DNA of 64,000 bases from Plantactinospora soyae (lineage in GTDB: Bacteria > Actinomycetota > Actinomycetes > Mycobacteriales > Micromonosporaceae): positions 1,178,001 to 1,242,000 of the forward strand of contig NZ_JADBEB010000001.1 of assembly GCF_014874095.1 (NCBI RefSeq). Reading direction: 5' to 3'. Below the pieces are notes generated by a model. It was given only the letters and a program-made list of their open reading frames with translations, did no database searches and was not told where the DNA came from. Both the position numbers and the translations under genes were made by a program. Below are positions 26,072-35,134 of this stretch, piece by piece; position 1 is the first letter of the stretch; each line of letters starts with the position of its first letter.

Positions 26072-26899
26072 CTAGAGCTCCTTGAGTACGGCGGGTTCGA
26101 GCCGGCGGAACACCCACCAGCCGGCGAGCAGGACGAGCAGGCTGCCACCGGCGGCCACCCCGAGCAGCCGCGCGTCGGGGAACTCGTCCGGGTACCAGAC
26201 CGCGTGGTGGAGCTGGAAGATCCCGACCAGCGGGTTGATCTCGTACGCGATCTTCACCCAGTCGGGCATCGAGGATTCCCGGACCAGGGTCAGCGGGTAG
26301 ATGATCGGGGTGGCGTAGAACAGGACCCGGGTGACCAGCCGCATCAGCCGCTCGATGTCCCGCATCAGCACGTTGAGCGAGGAGAGCAGCAGTGCGACGC
26401 CGATCAGCAGGGTCGCCTGGATCAGCACCGCGAGCGGCAGCGCGAGCAGCGTGACGCCCAGATCGATCTTTCCGAGCGAGGCGTACACGATCGCGACGGC
26501 GGCCAGGATCGGCAGCCCGGCGACGTACTCGGCGAACCGGCCGGCGACCCGGCCGATCGGGAACACCTCGCGCGGCAGGTTCATCGTGGTGATCAGCCGG
26601 GCCTGCCCGGTGAGCGCGTTGGTCGCCTCGCCGATCGCCGAACTGGTCCACATCCAGGCGAAGATGCCGGTGATCAGGAACAGCGGGTACGAGTCGGCGG
26701 CGTCGCCGAGGTGCCGGTTGGTGGCCGACTTGTAGAGCAGTCCGAAGACGAAGAAGTAGATCGCGCCCATCCCGAGCGGCTCGATCAGCGACCAGAAATA
26801 GCCCAGCACCGACTGCTGGTACTTCACGGCCAGGTCCCGCCGGACGAGCAGCCGGAGCGTGTTGCGGTGCGACCACACCGCCACCACGCCAGACGTCAC
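26072..26899 (-). CDS. ABC-2 type permease for polysaccharide/teichoic acid export (TagG-like)
   Basis: 275 residues from GTG 26899. It has the six-helix ABC-2 layout with the N-terminal amphipathic LRLLVRRDLAVKYQQSVLGYFWS, the family signature LSSLNVLMRDIERLM, and YEINPLVGIFQLHHAVW near the last helices. It pairs with the TagH-like ATPase 11 bp downstream to flip a lipid-linked glycopolymer across the membrane. This is the first gene of the operon. The 287-bp gap before it (26900-27186) should contain the promoter; I see no gene or clear element there. Confidence 0.9.
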   Translation of the reverse strand: MTSGVVAVWSHRNTLRLLVRRDLAVKYQQSVLGYFWSLIEPLGMGAIYFFVFGLLYKSATNRHLGDAADSYPLFLITGIFAWMWTSSAIGEATNALTGQARLITTMNLPREVFPIGRVAGRFAEYVAGLPILAAVAIVYASLGKIDLGVTLLALPLAVLIQATLLIGVALLLSSLNVLMRDIERLMRLVTRVLFYATPIIYPLTLVRESSMPDWVKIAYEINPLVGIFQLHHAVWYPDEFPDARLLGVAAGGSLLVLLAGWWVFRRLEPAVLKEL

Positions 26900-27186
26900 A
26901 GCCGCCTCCCGCTCGTTCTGGTCGAGCCGCTCCGGCGCAGCCGCCGACGCGCCATAGGGTACCAGTCGGGAAAATCCCTAGAAAAACGACTAACCGGACT
27001 CGGTGCCCGCTCCGGCTTCCGGCCACGGACCCGCAACCCGACGAGGGCCCAACGCTACCGGACGCCCACCGCCGCGCCAGCTACCAGACACCCACCCGCC
27101 ATCCGCCGCTCTCCATCGACCACGGGCAGTCCGGCCGCCCGGGGTCGCCGGGGTCGGCCGGACGTCAGGTGGTCAGGTGCGGGCGG

Positions 27187-28557
<1,371 letters not shown>

Positions 28558-28831
28558 CGATACCCCTCCCGAGCCGGCGTCGTTGCCGGCCTTCGGCCCC
28601 GGCGACTCCGCCGATTACCCCCAGCATCGCCCCTGAGCTGCCGATCGGCGAGCCTACCCGGAGCCGGACGGCAGGTATCGGGGGCGGCCCGCCCGGGTAC
28701 ATACCTACGGGTACGGCATGTCCGGATCCCCCTCCGGACCGAGGGCGCCCGAGCGTGGCGTTCCTACCGTTGAAGACAGCCGCCGTGGAACCCGATGTGG
28801 TGGAGTTCCGGCGCCGAGTGAGGAGACGACG

Positions 28832-29038
28832 ATGAGTCGCAAGCTGACCCGCCCCCGGGACAACCGAATGATCGCCGGTGTCTGCGCCGGCCTCGCCCGT
28901 CGCTTCGGCATGTCCGCCGGGATGATGCGGCTGCTCTTCGTGCTGTCCGTGCTGCTGCCGGGCCCGCAGGTGATCGTCTACCTGGCGCTCTGGATCATCA
29001 TGCCGAACGAGGACCGCTACCTGGCCAACTCCCACTGA
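28832..29038 (+). CDS. PspC-domain small membrane protein
   Basis: 68 residues from ATG 28832, selected because GAGGAGA lies 6 nt upstream. The whole protein is one PspC domain: KLTRPRDNRMIAGVCAGLARRFGMS, then a hydrophobic helix (LLFVLSVLLPGPQVIVYLALWIIMP) and a short tail. PspC proteins act in envelope stress responses, usually by binding the PspA/PspB partners. No psp neighbours are present, so the function here is unknown. The 273 bp before it contain no other gene that I can support. Confidence 0.88.
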   Translation: MSRKLTRPRDNRMIAGVCAGLARRFGMSAGMMRLLFVLSVLLPGPQVIVYLALWIIMPNEDRYLANSH

Positions 29039-29060
29039 CGCACTCCTTCCCCGAACATGA

Positions 29061-29100
29061 ACAGTGCCGCCGGGTCCGCGACGGGACCCGGCGGCGCTGT
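29061..29100. terminator. Strong bidirectional hairpin terminator
   Basis: ACAGTGCCGCCGGGTCC (29061-29077) pairs with GGACCCGGCGGCGCTGT (29084-29100) over 17 bp with one G-U pair and a 6-nt loop. It lies between the stop codons of the PspC gene and the convergent DUF4230 gene. Confidence 0.85.
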
Positions 29101-29111
29101 CAGTTGGGCGG

Positions 29112-29927
29112 CTACGGCTGGGTGTAGGTGACGGTCACCTTCTCGTAGCCGAGCGAGCGGAGCAGCCCCTCCAGCATCTTGCGGGTGTTCTCCTGGGCCC
29201 GCTCGGTCAGCCCGCTGCTCTTGGCCGAATCCGCGATCTTCTGCTCGGCCTTCAGGTAGACCTCGCGCTGCCGGTTGGGGTCACCGCCGAAGACCTCCCC
29301 GAGCTGGTTGAGCACGCCGCGCTTCTCGGCGAAGACGTAGCTCCGCTCCAGGTCCAGGTTGATCTCCCCGAGCTGCGGTGCCGGAAGCTTGATCTCCACC
29401 GACTTCCGGTCCGCCGACTCGACCACCGCCCCTTCGGCGATCTTCCCGAAGTCGACGTACGAGTCGACGGTGCCCGCGCCGACGAACAGGGTGCGCTCCC
29501 CGAGCAGGAACTCCGGAACGTACTTCCGGTTCTTCTCCAGGTCGACGACGACCTCGAAGTTGCCTTCCGCCGCCACGTACCGGCTGAGGTCCTGGATGGA
29601 CTTCAGCAGCGGCGGCTGGCTGCGGTCGGTCTCCTCCTTGGCGAACGGGTTCCGCAGGTCGGGCAGGAGCCCGCTGACCTGTACGCCGAGCACCAGTACG
29701 ACCGCCAGGCCGATGATCCCGGCCAACAGCACCAGGCCCCGGCCCCGGTTGCCGCCACCGGCGGGCTCGGGACGGGACGTCTCCGGGTGCGAGGCGTCGG
29801 TCTCGAACGGCTCCGCGTGCTCCCGGTCGTTGCCCGCCCACGGATCGGCCGGGCCGGGTGTGGCCTGCCCCTTCGCGTAACCGGGGAACTCACGCGTGGG
29901 GTGGTTGACATCGCCTTCTCGGGACAT
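29112..29927 (-). CDS. DUF4230 membrane-anchored protein
   Basis: 271 residues. An acidic, proline-rich cytoplasmic N-terminus (1-60) precedes one transmembrane helix (about 65-85: GLVLLAGIIGLAVVLVLGV). The extracytoplasmic DUF4230 region follows, with SYVDFGKIAEGAV, the family-like pattern SVEIKLPAPQLGEINLDLERSY, and a C-terminal helix ending in TVTYTQP. The function of the family is unknown. It has its own promoter region of about 125 bp and the hairpin behind it. Confidence 0.82.
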   Translation of the reverse strand: MSREGDVNHPTREFPGYAKGQATPGPADPWAGNDREHAEPFETDASHPETSRPEPAGGGNRGRGLVLLAGIIGLAVVLVLGVQVSGLLPDLRNPFAKEETDRSQPPLLKSIQDLSRYVAAEGNFEVVVDLEKNRKYVPEFLLGERTLFVGAGTVDSYVDFGKIAEGAVVESADRKSVEIKLPAPQLGEINLDLERSYVFAEKRGVLNQLGEVFGGDPNRQREVYLKAEQKIADSAKSSGLTERAQENTRKMLEGLLRSLGYEKVTVTYTQP

Positions 29928-30061
29928 CCGCCCTCACCGTCCTTGTCTCAGAAGCACCTGAATAGAACGGTACGGCCCGGGTACGACAGGCGCGAGTCGA
30001 GCCGTACCGACCCGAGGCGTACTCACGTCGGTGCAGGTCAGAGCGGTATTGCCGAGTACGG

Positions 30062-30256
30062 CTACGGCCGGCTGGCGAGCCCGGCGACGAACGAGCGCCA
30101 AGCGTCCGGGGCGAACGTCAACGCCGGTCCTGGCCGGTCCTTGCTGTCCCGGACCAGCACCCGGCCGGGCAGGTTGTCGGCGACCTCCACGCAGGTGTTT
30201 CCGCCGTTGCCGGACCGGGTGGAGGTGCGCCAGCGGGGGGTGGGATGAGTGTTCAC
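30062..30256 (-). CDS. DUF397 protein
   Basis: 64 residues. The DUF397 core is visible: RTSTRSGNGGNTCVEVADN, then VLVRDSKDRPGPALTFAPDAW. The GTG start overlaps the stop of the upstream Scr1-type HTH gene by 4 bp, the normal arrangement of this widespread actinomycete pair. DUF397 proteins are small partners of the HTH proteins, and the pair behaves like a regulator/modulator module related to the BldB/WhiJ systems. Confidence 0.92.
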   Translation of the reverse strand: MNTHPTPRWRTSTRSGNGGNTCVEVADNLPGRVLVRDSKDRPGPALTFAPDAWRSFVAGLASRP

Positions 30257-31035
30257 AGTTCACTTCCCAGCTTCTCGATCAGCTCCAGGGAGGCGCGCTC
30301 GGGCAGGGCTTCGCCGAGCAGCACGTCCCACATGCGCCCCACGATACCGACGGCGTCCGGTCGGTCCATGACCTGACCGAAGACCCCGTCGATGTGTGCC
30401 ACCTCGTCGCCATCCGGCAGGGTGGCCAGGACGAAACCGCCGGCCATTCCGGCGTGCCCGCCCGCGTCGGCCGGGATCACGTGCAGCCGGATGTGCGGCT
30501 GGGCGGCCAACTCCACCAGCCGGCCGAGCTGGGCTCGCTGGATGTCCCGGCTGCTGACCACCCGGCGCAGCGCGCCCTCGTCCACGATCGCGGTGAAGAG
30601 CTTGGGCTCCTCTTCGGTCAGCAGTGCCTGCCGTTCGAGTCTGGTCGCCAGCAGCCGCTCGACCTCGTCCGGCGTGTGCAGCCCGCTACCGGTCAGCACC
30701 GCGCGGGCGTACTCCTCGGTCTGCAACAGTCCCGGCACAAGCAACGGCTCGAACGTTCGCAGCCGGGTCGCCTGTTCCTCGATCGACCGCCACGGCGCGA
30801 ACCAGCTCGGCGACTCCTGCCGATTCGCCGCCGCCAGCAACTCGGCCAGCAGGCCGGCGGTGCCCAACGCCTGATCGGCGGCCATCGCGAATGGCATGGT
30901 CGGCCGGCGCCTACCGGTCTCGATCGCCGCGATGGTGGACGGGCTGTAGTTGATCATCGCGGCCAGGCGTTCCTGTGAGACCTCGGCGCTCGCGCGGGCC
31001 GCCTTCAGGGCCCGGATCCACATCTCCATGTGCAC
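30253..31035 (-). CDS. Scr1-family helix-turn-helix regulator (XRE type with DUF5753)
   Basis: 260 residues from GTG 31035, with AGGAGAGG 7 nt upstream; ATG 31029 is an alternative. An N-terminal XRE helix-turn-helix (about 5-65; SQERLAAMINYSPSTIAAIETGRRRP) is followed by a long DUF5753 domain with the typical FEPLLVPGLLQTEEYARAVL, RQALLTEEEP and AHIDGVFGQV segments. It is translationally coupled to the DUF397 gene. Such pairs are present in dozens of copies in these genomes and affect development or antibiotic production. Two small genes divergent from it (31244 and 31504) may belong to the same module. Confidence 0.92.
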   Translation of the reverse strand: MHMEMWIRALKAARASAEVSQERLAAMINYSPSTIAAIETGRRRPTMPFAMAADQALGTAGLLAELLAAANRQESPSWFAPWRSIEEQATRLRTFEPLLVPGLLQTEEYARAVLTGSGLHTPDEVERLLATRLERQALLTEEEPKLFTAIVDEGALRRVVSSRDIQRAQLGRLVELAAQPHIRLHVIPADAGGHAGMAGGFVLATLPDGDEVAHIDGVFGQVMDRPDAVGIVGRMWDVLLGEALPERASLELIEKLGSEL

Positions 31036-31243
31036 ACACTTACCTCTCCTGTAAGTACTCGACTGCGCTGTGTAGTACGCCCTGGCAGTCTGCCGTGCGG
31101 CGGCCCGGCGGTCCAGATTGGAATCAGCCGGACCGCGCGGACCCGATATCGACCAGGACGGGCGGACCGCGCGGGGACCGTCCCGGTACGCCTTCCAGCC
31201 GCGACGGCCCCCGCCTCCACGACCCGAAGGGAGGTCGCGGCAG

Positions 31244-31507
31244 ATGACCTGGCCACGACGTACGCAGGAAGCACACCGACCGGACTGGCTGCGACTGTGG
31301 CGGTACTGCCGGTGCGGCCGGCGCCGGGACTGCCCCGGCGCGACTCCCACGCCGCCATCGCCGCCATCGCCGGCTCGCGGCCAGGACCGGCCGACCAACC
31401 CGGGACACTTCCGGGTCGGGAATCCCCCGCCTGGCCAGCCCGGTGCCGGCCGCGCCGATCGGCTCACCCCCGCGCAGACCCACGACGGACGGGGTGCCAG
31501 CCGATGA
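31244..31507 (+). CDS. Small basic proline-rich hypothetical protein
   Basis: 87 residues from ATG 31244, with GGGAGG 9 nt upstream. It begins MTWPRRTQEAHRPDWLRLWR and contains two cysteines in YCRCGRRRDC, which could bind metal. The rest is low-complexity Pro/Gly/Arg sequence. Its stop overlaps the next start (ATGA), which supports translation of both. It is divergent from the HTH/DUF397 pair, an arrangement I associate with such loci. I do not recognise a function. Confidence 0.55.
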   Translation: MTWPRRTQEAHRPDWLRLWRYCRCGRRRDCPGATPTPPSPPSPARGQDRPTNPGHFRVGNPPPGQPGAGRADRLTPAQTHDGRGASR

Positions 31508-31863
31508 CCGCCACCGCACCGGACCCGGAATCGCCGGGCCAACCGCCGACCAACGACACAGGCCCGCAGGAGCTGGAGCCGAACCAGCTTCCGCACACGC
31601 CACGGCGCCCGATCTGGCTCTGCGGGACGTGCGCGACCGAATGGCCCTGCCTGACCGTCCGGACCCTGCTGCCGCTCGACTATTACGACAGCCCTACCGC
31701 ACTGCACGTGTACCTCGCCACCCTGCTTCAGGAGGCGGTCGAGGACCTGACCCGACTCAACCCTGACCCGGGGCCCGACCCGCAGCGGATGCACGCCCGC
31801 TTTCTGGGCTGGGTGAAGCCCTGGCTGGACATCACCCGACGACGGGCCGGCGGGCCGGACTAG
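31504..31863 (+). CDS. Hypothetical protein with zinc-finger-like CxxC segment
   Basis: 119 residues. It has a proline-rich start, then RRPIWLCGTCATEWPCLTVRTLL with three cysteines that suggest a small metal site, and a helical C-terminus (LATLLQEAVEDLTRL, HARFLGWVKPWL). I associate proteins of this shape with HTH/DUF397 loci in actinomycetes, but no function is known to me. The stop codon lies only 10 bp before the ZTP riboswitch, so this gene is unlikely to be the riboswitch target. Confidence 0.6.
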   Translation: MTATAPDPESPGQPPTNDTGPQELEPNQLPHTPRRPIWLCGTCATEWPCLTVRTLLPLDYYDSPTALHVYLATLLQEAVEDLTRLNPDPGPDPQRMHARFLGWVKPWLDITRRRAGGPD

Positions 31864-31872
31864 GCTGGTCGG

Positions 31873-31962
31873 CGGCGGTCCGCGACTGGCGTCGGGTGGA
31901 GCACCACCGGGAAACGGTCCGCCGGGCTCGACTCCGTCGCCGTACGCCTGGGTGCCGGGGCT
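31873..31962 (+). ncRNA. ZTP (pfl) riboswitch
   Basis: Upstream of folD are the conserved blocks of the pfl motif in order: CCGCGACTGGCG, a hairpin GGTGGAGCACCACC leading into GGGAAACGGTCC, a variable linker, and the distal CGCCTGGGTGCC. ZTP riboswitches sense ZTP/ZMP, signals of 10-formyl-tetrahydrofolate shortage, and typically turn on folD or other one-carbon and purine genes. The gene directly behind it is folD, the expected target. The following GGGGCTTTTCCC could form part of the expression platform. Identified by pattern, not by a covariance search. Confidence 0.88.
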
Positions 31963-31988
31963 TTTCCCGCGACAGAGGTGGAAGCCCC

Positions 31989-32882
31989 GTGACCAGTACT
32001 GGTACGCCGCGCACCGCCCGGCTGCTGCCCGGTGGACCCGTCGCCGAAGCGGTCCTCGCCGACGTGGCCGCCCGGACCGCCGCACTGCGCCGGGCCGGTG
32101 TGGTACCGAGCCTGGCGACGATCCTGGTCGGCGACGACTCGGCCAGCGTCGGATACATCCGGATGAAGCAGCAGCGTGCCACCGAACTCGGCTTCGCCTC
32201 GCCGCACACCCAGTTGAGCGGTACGGCCAGCCAGGCGGACCTGGTCCGGGCGATCAGCGCCTACAACGACGACCCCGGGGTACACGCCATCCTGGTCCAG
32301 CACCCGACCCCGGCGCAGATCGACTACCCGGCCGCCATCTCGGCGATCGACCCGGACAAGGACGTCGACGGGCTGCACCCGGAGAACCTGGGTCGGCTCG
32401 CCACCGGGCAGCCCGGCCCGGTGCCGTGCACCCCGGCCGGCATCGAGGCGCTGCTCGCCTTCTACGAGGTCCCGGTAGCCGGCCGCGACGTGGTGGTGCT
32501 CGGTCGGGGTACGACGCTCGGCCGTCCACTCTCGCTGCTGCTGAGCCAGAAGCGATCCACCGCCGACGCGGCGGTGACCCTCGTGCACAGCGGCGTACCC
32601 GGCTGGGACCGGCACACCCGGCGCGCCGACATCGTGGTCGCCGCCGTGGGCGTACCCGGAATCGTCCGGCCGGAGCACCTGCGGCCCGGCGCGGTCGCGA
32701 TCGGCGGCGGCGTCCGGTACGCGGGTCGCCGGCTGCTGCCCGACCTCGACGAGACATGTGCCGAGGTGGCCGGCGCGATCACCCCGCGGGTCGGCGGGGT
32801 CGGTCCGACCACTGTGGCGATGTTGTTCCGGAACGCCGTCGAACTCGCCGAACGGCTGACCGCCCGGTCAGCACAGGTCTGA
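31989..32882 (+). CDS. folD: Bifunctional methylene-THF dehydrogenase / methenyl-THF cyclohydrolase
   Basis: 297 residues from GTG 31989 (GAGGTGGAAG upstream). FolD interconverts 5,10-methylene-, methenyl- and 10-formyl-tetrahydrofolate. Motifs are SVGYIRMKQQRATELGF with the active-site Tyr and Lys, VQHPTPAQID, PDKDVDGLHPENLGRL, the Rossmann element VVLGRGTTLGRPL and the C-terminal TPRVGGVGPTTVAML. Near the start, VGDDSASVGY matches the substrate-binding strand. Expression is probably controlled by the ZTP riboswitch about 27 bp upstream. An intergenic stretch of 107 bp separates it from the sigma factor gene. Confidence 0.95.
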   Translation: MTSTGTPRTARLLPGGPVAEAVLADVAARTAALRRAGVVPSLATILVGDDSASVGYIRMKQQRATELGFASPHTQLSGTASQADLVRAISAYNDDPGVHAILVQHPTPAQIDYPAAISAIDPDKDVDGLHPENLGRLATGQPGPVPCTPAGIEALLAFYEVPVAGRDVVVLGRGTTLGRPLSLLLSQKRSTADAAVTLVHSGVPGWDRHTRRADIVVAAVGVPGIVRPEHLRPGAVAIGGGVRYAGRRLLPDLDETCAEVAGAITPRVGGVGPTTVAMLFRNAVELAERLTARSAQV

Positions 32883-32989
32883 CCGGAAGGCCGACGGCGC
32901 ACAGCGGTGATGTACCGGTCCGCAGCCGATAGGTTCGACCCAACGGATTGACGACATTCGGCGTCCGGCGTACCGGAGGGGGGACCTTG

Positions 32990-33493
32990 ATGGCCCGTGG
33001 TGCGTTCGGCGACGCCGAGGAGTTCGCTCGGGCGCGCCTGGACGCGCTGCGGCGGTTCGCGTACCTGATCAGCGGCAGCGCCGCCGAGGCGGACGACCTG
33101 GCCCAGATCGCGGTGGTCGAGGTCTGGCAGCGGTGGCGCAAGGCCGGGGACAACCCCGAGGCGTACGCCCGGCAGGTCATCGTGACCCGGAACGTGAGCC
33201 GGTGGCGACGGTCGCGCCGGGAGGTGCCGAGCGACGAGGTCGACCACCGGCCCGACGATCCGGCCGGAGCCGTGGTGACCAACGGCGCGCTGTGGCAGGC
33301 GTTGCAGGAACTCGGCAAGCCCGAACGCACCGTCGTCGTGCTGCACGTGCTCTACCGGTACACCTTCAGCGAGATCGCGGCGATCTGTGGCGATCCACCG
33401 GGCACGGTTTCCAGCCGGTACGCGAGGGCCAGACGGGCCCTGCGAACACATCTGGCAACCACCCAGCCGGCGATTCGGAGCGCACGTGGCTGA
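32990..33493 (+). CDS. SigE-family (ECF-like) RNA polymerase sigma factor
   Basis: 167 residues from ATG 32990, behind GGAGGGGGG. Region 2 spans about 5-75 (ALRRFAYLISGSAAEADDLAQIAVVEVWQRW) and region 4 about 100-160 (LGKPERTVVVLHVLYRYTFSEIAAICGDPPGTVSSRYARARRAL). This is the two-domain layout of the SigE group common in streptomycetes and Micromonosporaceae. Its last 8 bp overlap the start of the membrane-anchored solute-binding protein gene, implying coupled translation and probably a functional partnership. The overlapping product has the topology of an anti-sigma factor. Confidence 0.9.
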   Translation: MARGAFGDAEEFARARLDALRRFAYLISGSAAEADDLAQIAVVEVWQRWRKAGDNPEAYARQVIVTRNVSRWRRSRREVPSDEVDHRPDDPAGAVVTNGALWQALQELGKPERTVVVLHVLYRYTFSEIAAICGDPPGTVSSRYARARRALRTHLATTQPAIRSARG

Positions 33494-34928
33494 CAAGATC
33501 GGGCCTGTGGAGGATGGGAGGCTCGCCGAGGAGGTCGTCGCCACCCTCACCCAGGCGCAGGCCGCGCTGCCACCGGCCGCTCCCGGCGCCATCGCGACGA
33601 TCCGCGAGCGCTACCGGCGCAGACGGCGGCAGCGCGCCGGGCTCGCCAGTGCGGCGGTCGCGATCCTGGTCCTGGCGGTCACCCTGACCGGGGCGGAACT
33701 GACCCGGGGGCGGGGGCTGTCTCCGGTGCCCCCGGCGAACGGCGGTACGGCGACGATCCGGGTGTGGGCCATCACCCCGCCGGGGCAGGACTCGGCCCTG
33801 CGGCAACTGGTGGACCGGTACAACAGGTCGGCCGAGGCCGACGTCGAACTGTTCACCTTCGGCAACGACGACTACAAGGAGAAGCTGCGTACCTCGGTCG
33901 ACTCGTCGGACGGCCCGGACGTCTTCGTCAGCTGGGGCGGCGCCACCCTCGCCCGGCTCGCCCGTGCGGGTCGACTGGCCGACCTGGCCGGGCCACCGGC
34001 CGCCGTCGACCGGTTCCTGCCCAGCGCCCTGGCCGGCGGCATGGTCGACGGCCGGCAGTACGGACTGCCGATGAGCGGTACGCATCCGACGGTGCTCTTC
34101 TACAACAAGGACGTCTTCACCCGGTCCGGGCTGACTCCGCCGCGCAGTTACGCCGACCTGCTGTCCCTGGTGGACGAGTTCAAGTCCGACGGGATCACCC
34201 CGTTGGCGCTGGGCGGCGCCCAGGGCTGGACGGAGCTGATGTACGTGATGTACCTGGCCGAACGGATCGGCGGCCCCGGGACCACCGCCGACATCGTGGA
34301 AGGCCGGCCGGGCGCCTGGTCGAAACCGGCGGTGGCGCAGGCGTTGCTGGCCGCGCAGGATCTCGCCGAGCGGGGCGCGTTCGGTGACGACTTCTCCTCC
34401 CTCGGCTACGACGACGGCGGCGCGCCGCGCCTGCTGGCGACCGGGCGGGCCGCGATGCAGCTGATGGGAACCTGGGAGTACCCCACCCAGCTGGCCCAGA
34501 ATCCGGACTTCGTCCTCGGCGGCCGACTGGGCTGGGTGCCGTTCCCGAGCATGGCCGGCGGGGCGGGAAACCCGGCGGACCTGGTCGGGATTCCGGCCCA
34601 GTACTTCTCGGTCACCGCCGCCAGCCGACACCGGGAGACCGCGATCGAGTTCGTCCGGGACGTCACCGCCGACGCCTACCTCGACGACCTGGTCACCGAC
34701 GGCGAGGTGCCCCCGGTCACCGACGCCGCCGACCGGCTGCGGAGTACGGACCACGCCGGGTTCGCCGTCTCCGTGCACGAACTGGTGGCGCGGGCGCCGT
34801 CGTACAGCCTCGCCTGGGACCAGGCGCTGGAGCCGGGCACCGCGACGAGGTTGAACGCCAACCTGCAACGGCTGTTCCGATCGGAACTCACCCCGGAGCA
34901 GTTCGCGGCGGCGATGGCCGGCGGCTGA
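33486..34928 (+). CDS. Single-pass membrane protein with extracytoplasmic ABC-type solute-binding domain, candidate anti-sigma factor
   Basis: 480 residues from GTG 33486. Residues 1-50 are cytoplasmic, with a short helix (RLAEEVVATLTQAQAAL) and a basic stretch ERYRRRRRQR. A transmembrane helix spans about 53-73. Residues 86-480 form a family 1 sugar solute-binding domain (IRVWAITPPGQDSALRQLVDRYN, DVFVSWGGATLARLA, PTVLFYNKDVFTRSGL, MQLMGTWEYP, NPADLVGIPAQYFSV). There is no lipobox and no ABC permease or ATPase gene next to it. The start lies inside the sigma factor gene, the position where anti-sigma genes normally sit. I infer that the cytoplasmic N-terminus holds the sigma factor and the outer domain senses sugar, possibly xylan fragments given the xylanase gene downstream. 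The N-terminus shows no zinc-binding Cys/His motif. Confidence 0.85.
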   Translation: MADKIGPVEDGRLAEEVVATLTQAQAALPPAAPGAIATIRERYRRRRRQRAGLASAAVAILVLAVTLTGAELTRGRGLSPVPPANGGTATIRVWAITPPGQDSALRQLVDRYNRSAEADVELFTFGNDDYKEKLRTSVDSSDGPDVFVSWGGATLARLARAGRLADLAGPPAAVDRFLPSALAGGMVDGRQYGLPMSGTHPTVLFYNKDVFTRSGLTPPRSYADLLSLVDEFKSDGITPLALGGAQGWTELMYVMYLAERIGGPGTTADIVEGRPGAWSKPAVAQALLAAQDLAERGAFGDDFSSLGYDDGGAPRLLATGRAAMQLMGTWEYPTQLAQNPDFVLGGRLGWVPFPSMAGGAGNPADLVGIPAQYFSVTAASRHRETAIEFVRDVTADAYLDDLVTDGEVPPVTDAADRLRSTDHAGFAVSVHELVARAPSYSLAWDQALEPGTATRLNANLQRLFRSELTPEQFAAAMAGG

Positions 34929-35134
34929 CGTACGGCCACATAGCACCATCGACGACGTTCGAGAAGGCCACGACCGCGATCGATTGGTGTCGGATCTCCG
35001 ACAGCACGACGTGCAGCAAATCGATGCCCGGCTCGCGTTCCGGGAGGGATGCACGCGCACCCGTCCCCCGTGCGTGACAACGCCGGCCCTGCCGGCAACT
35101 GGCTACGAACCACACCCGTGGAGGTTTCGAACGG

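Noticed and set aside
26900-27186. Possible short gene between the TagG-like permease and sdaA
   Set aside because: No frame there has a ribosome-binding site, motif or recognisable translation. The region is best read as promoter of the export operon plus sdaA 3' flank.
28558-28660. Glycine-riboswitch-like fragment (CCGAAGGCCGGCAA on the minus strand) in the sdaA leader
   Set aside because: Only one short block resembles the class. The conserved CTCTCAGG-type segment and the tandem aptamer layout are missing.
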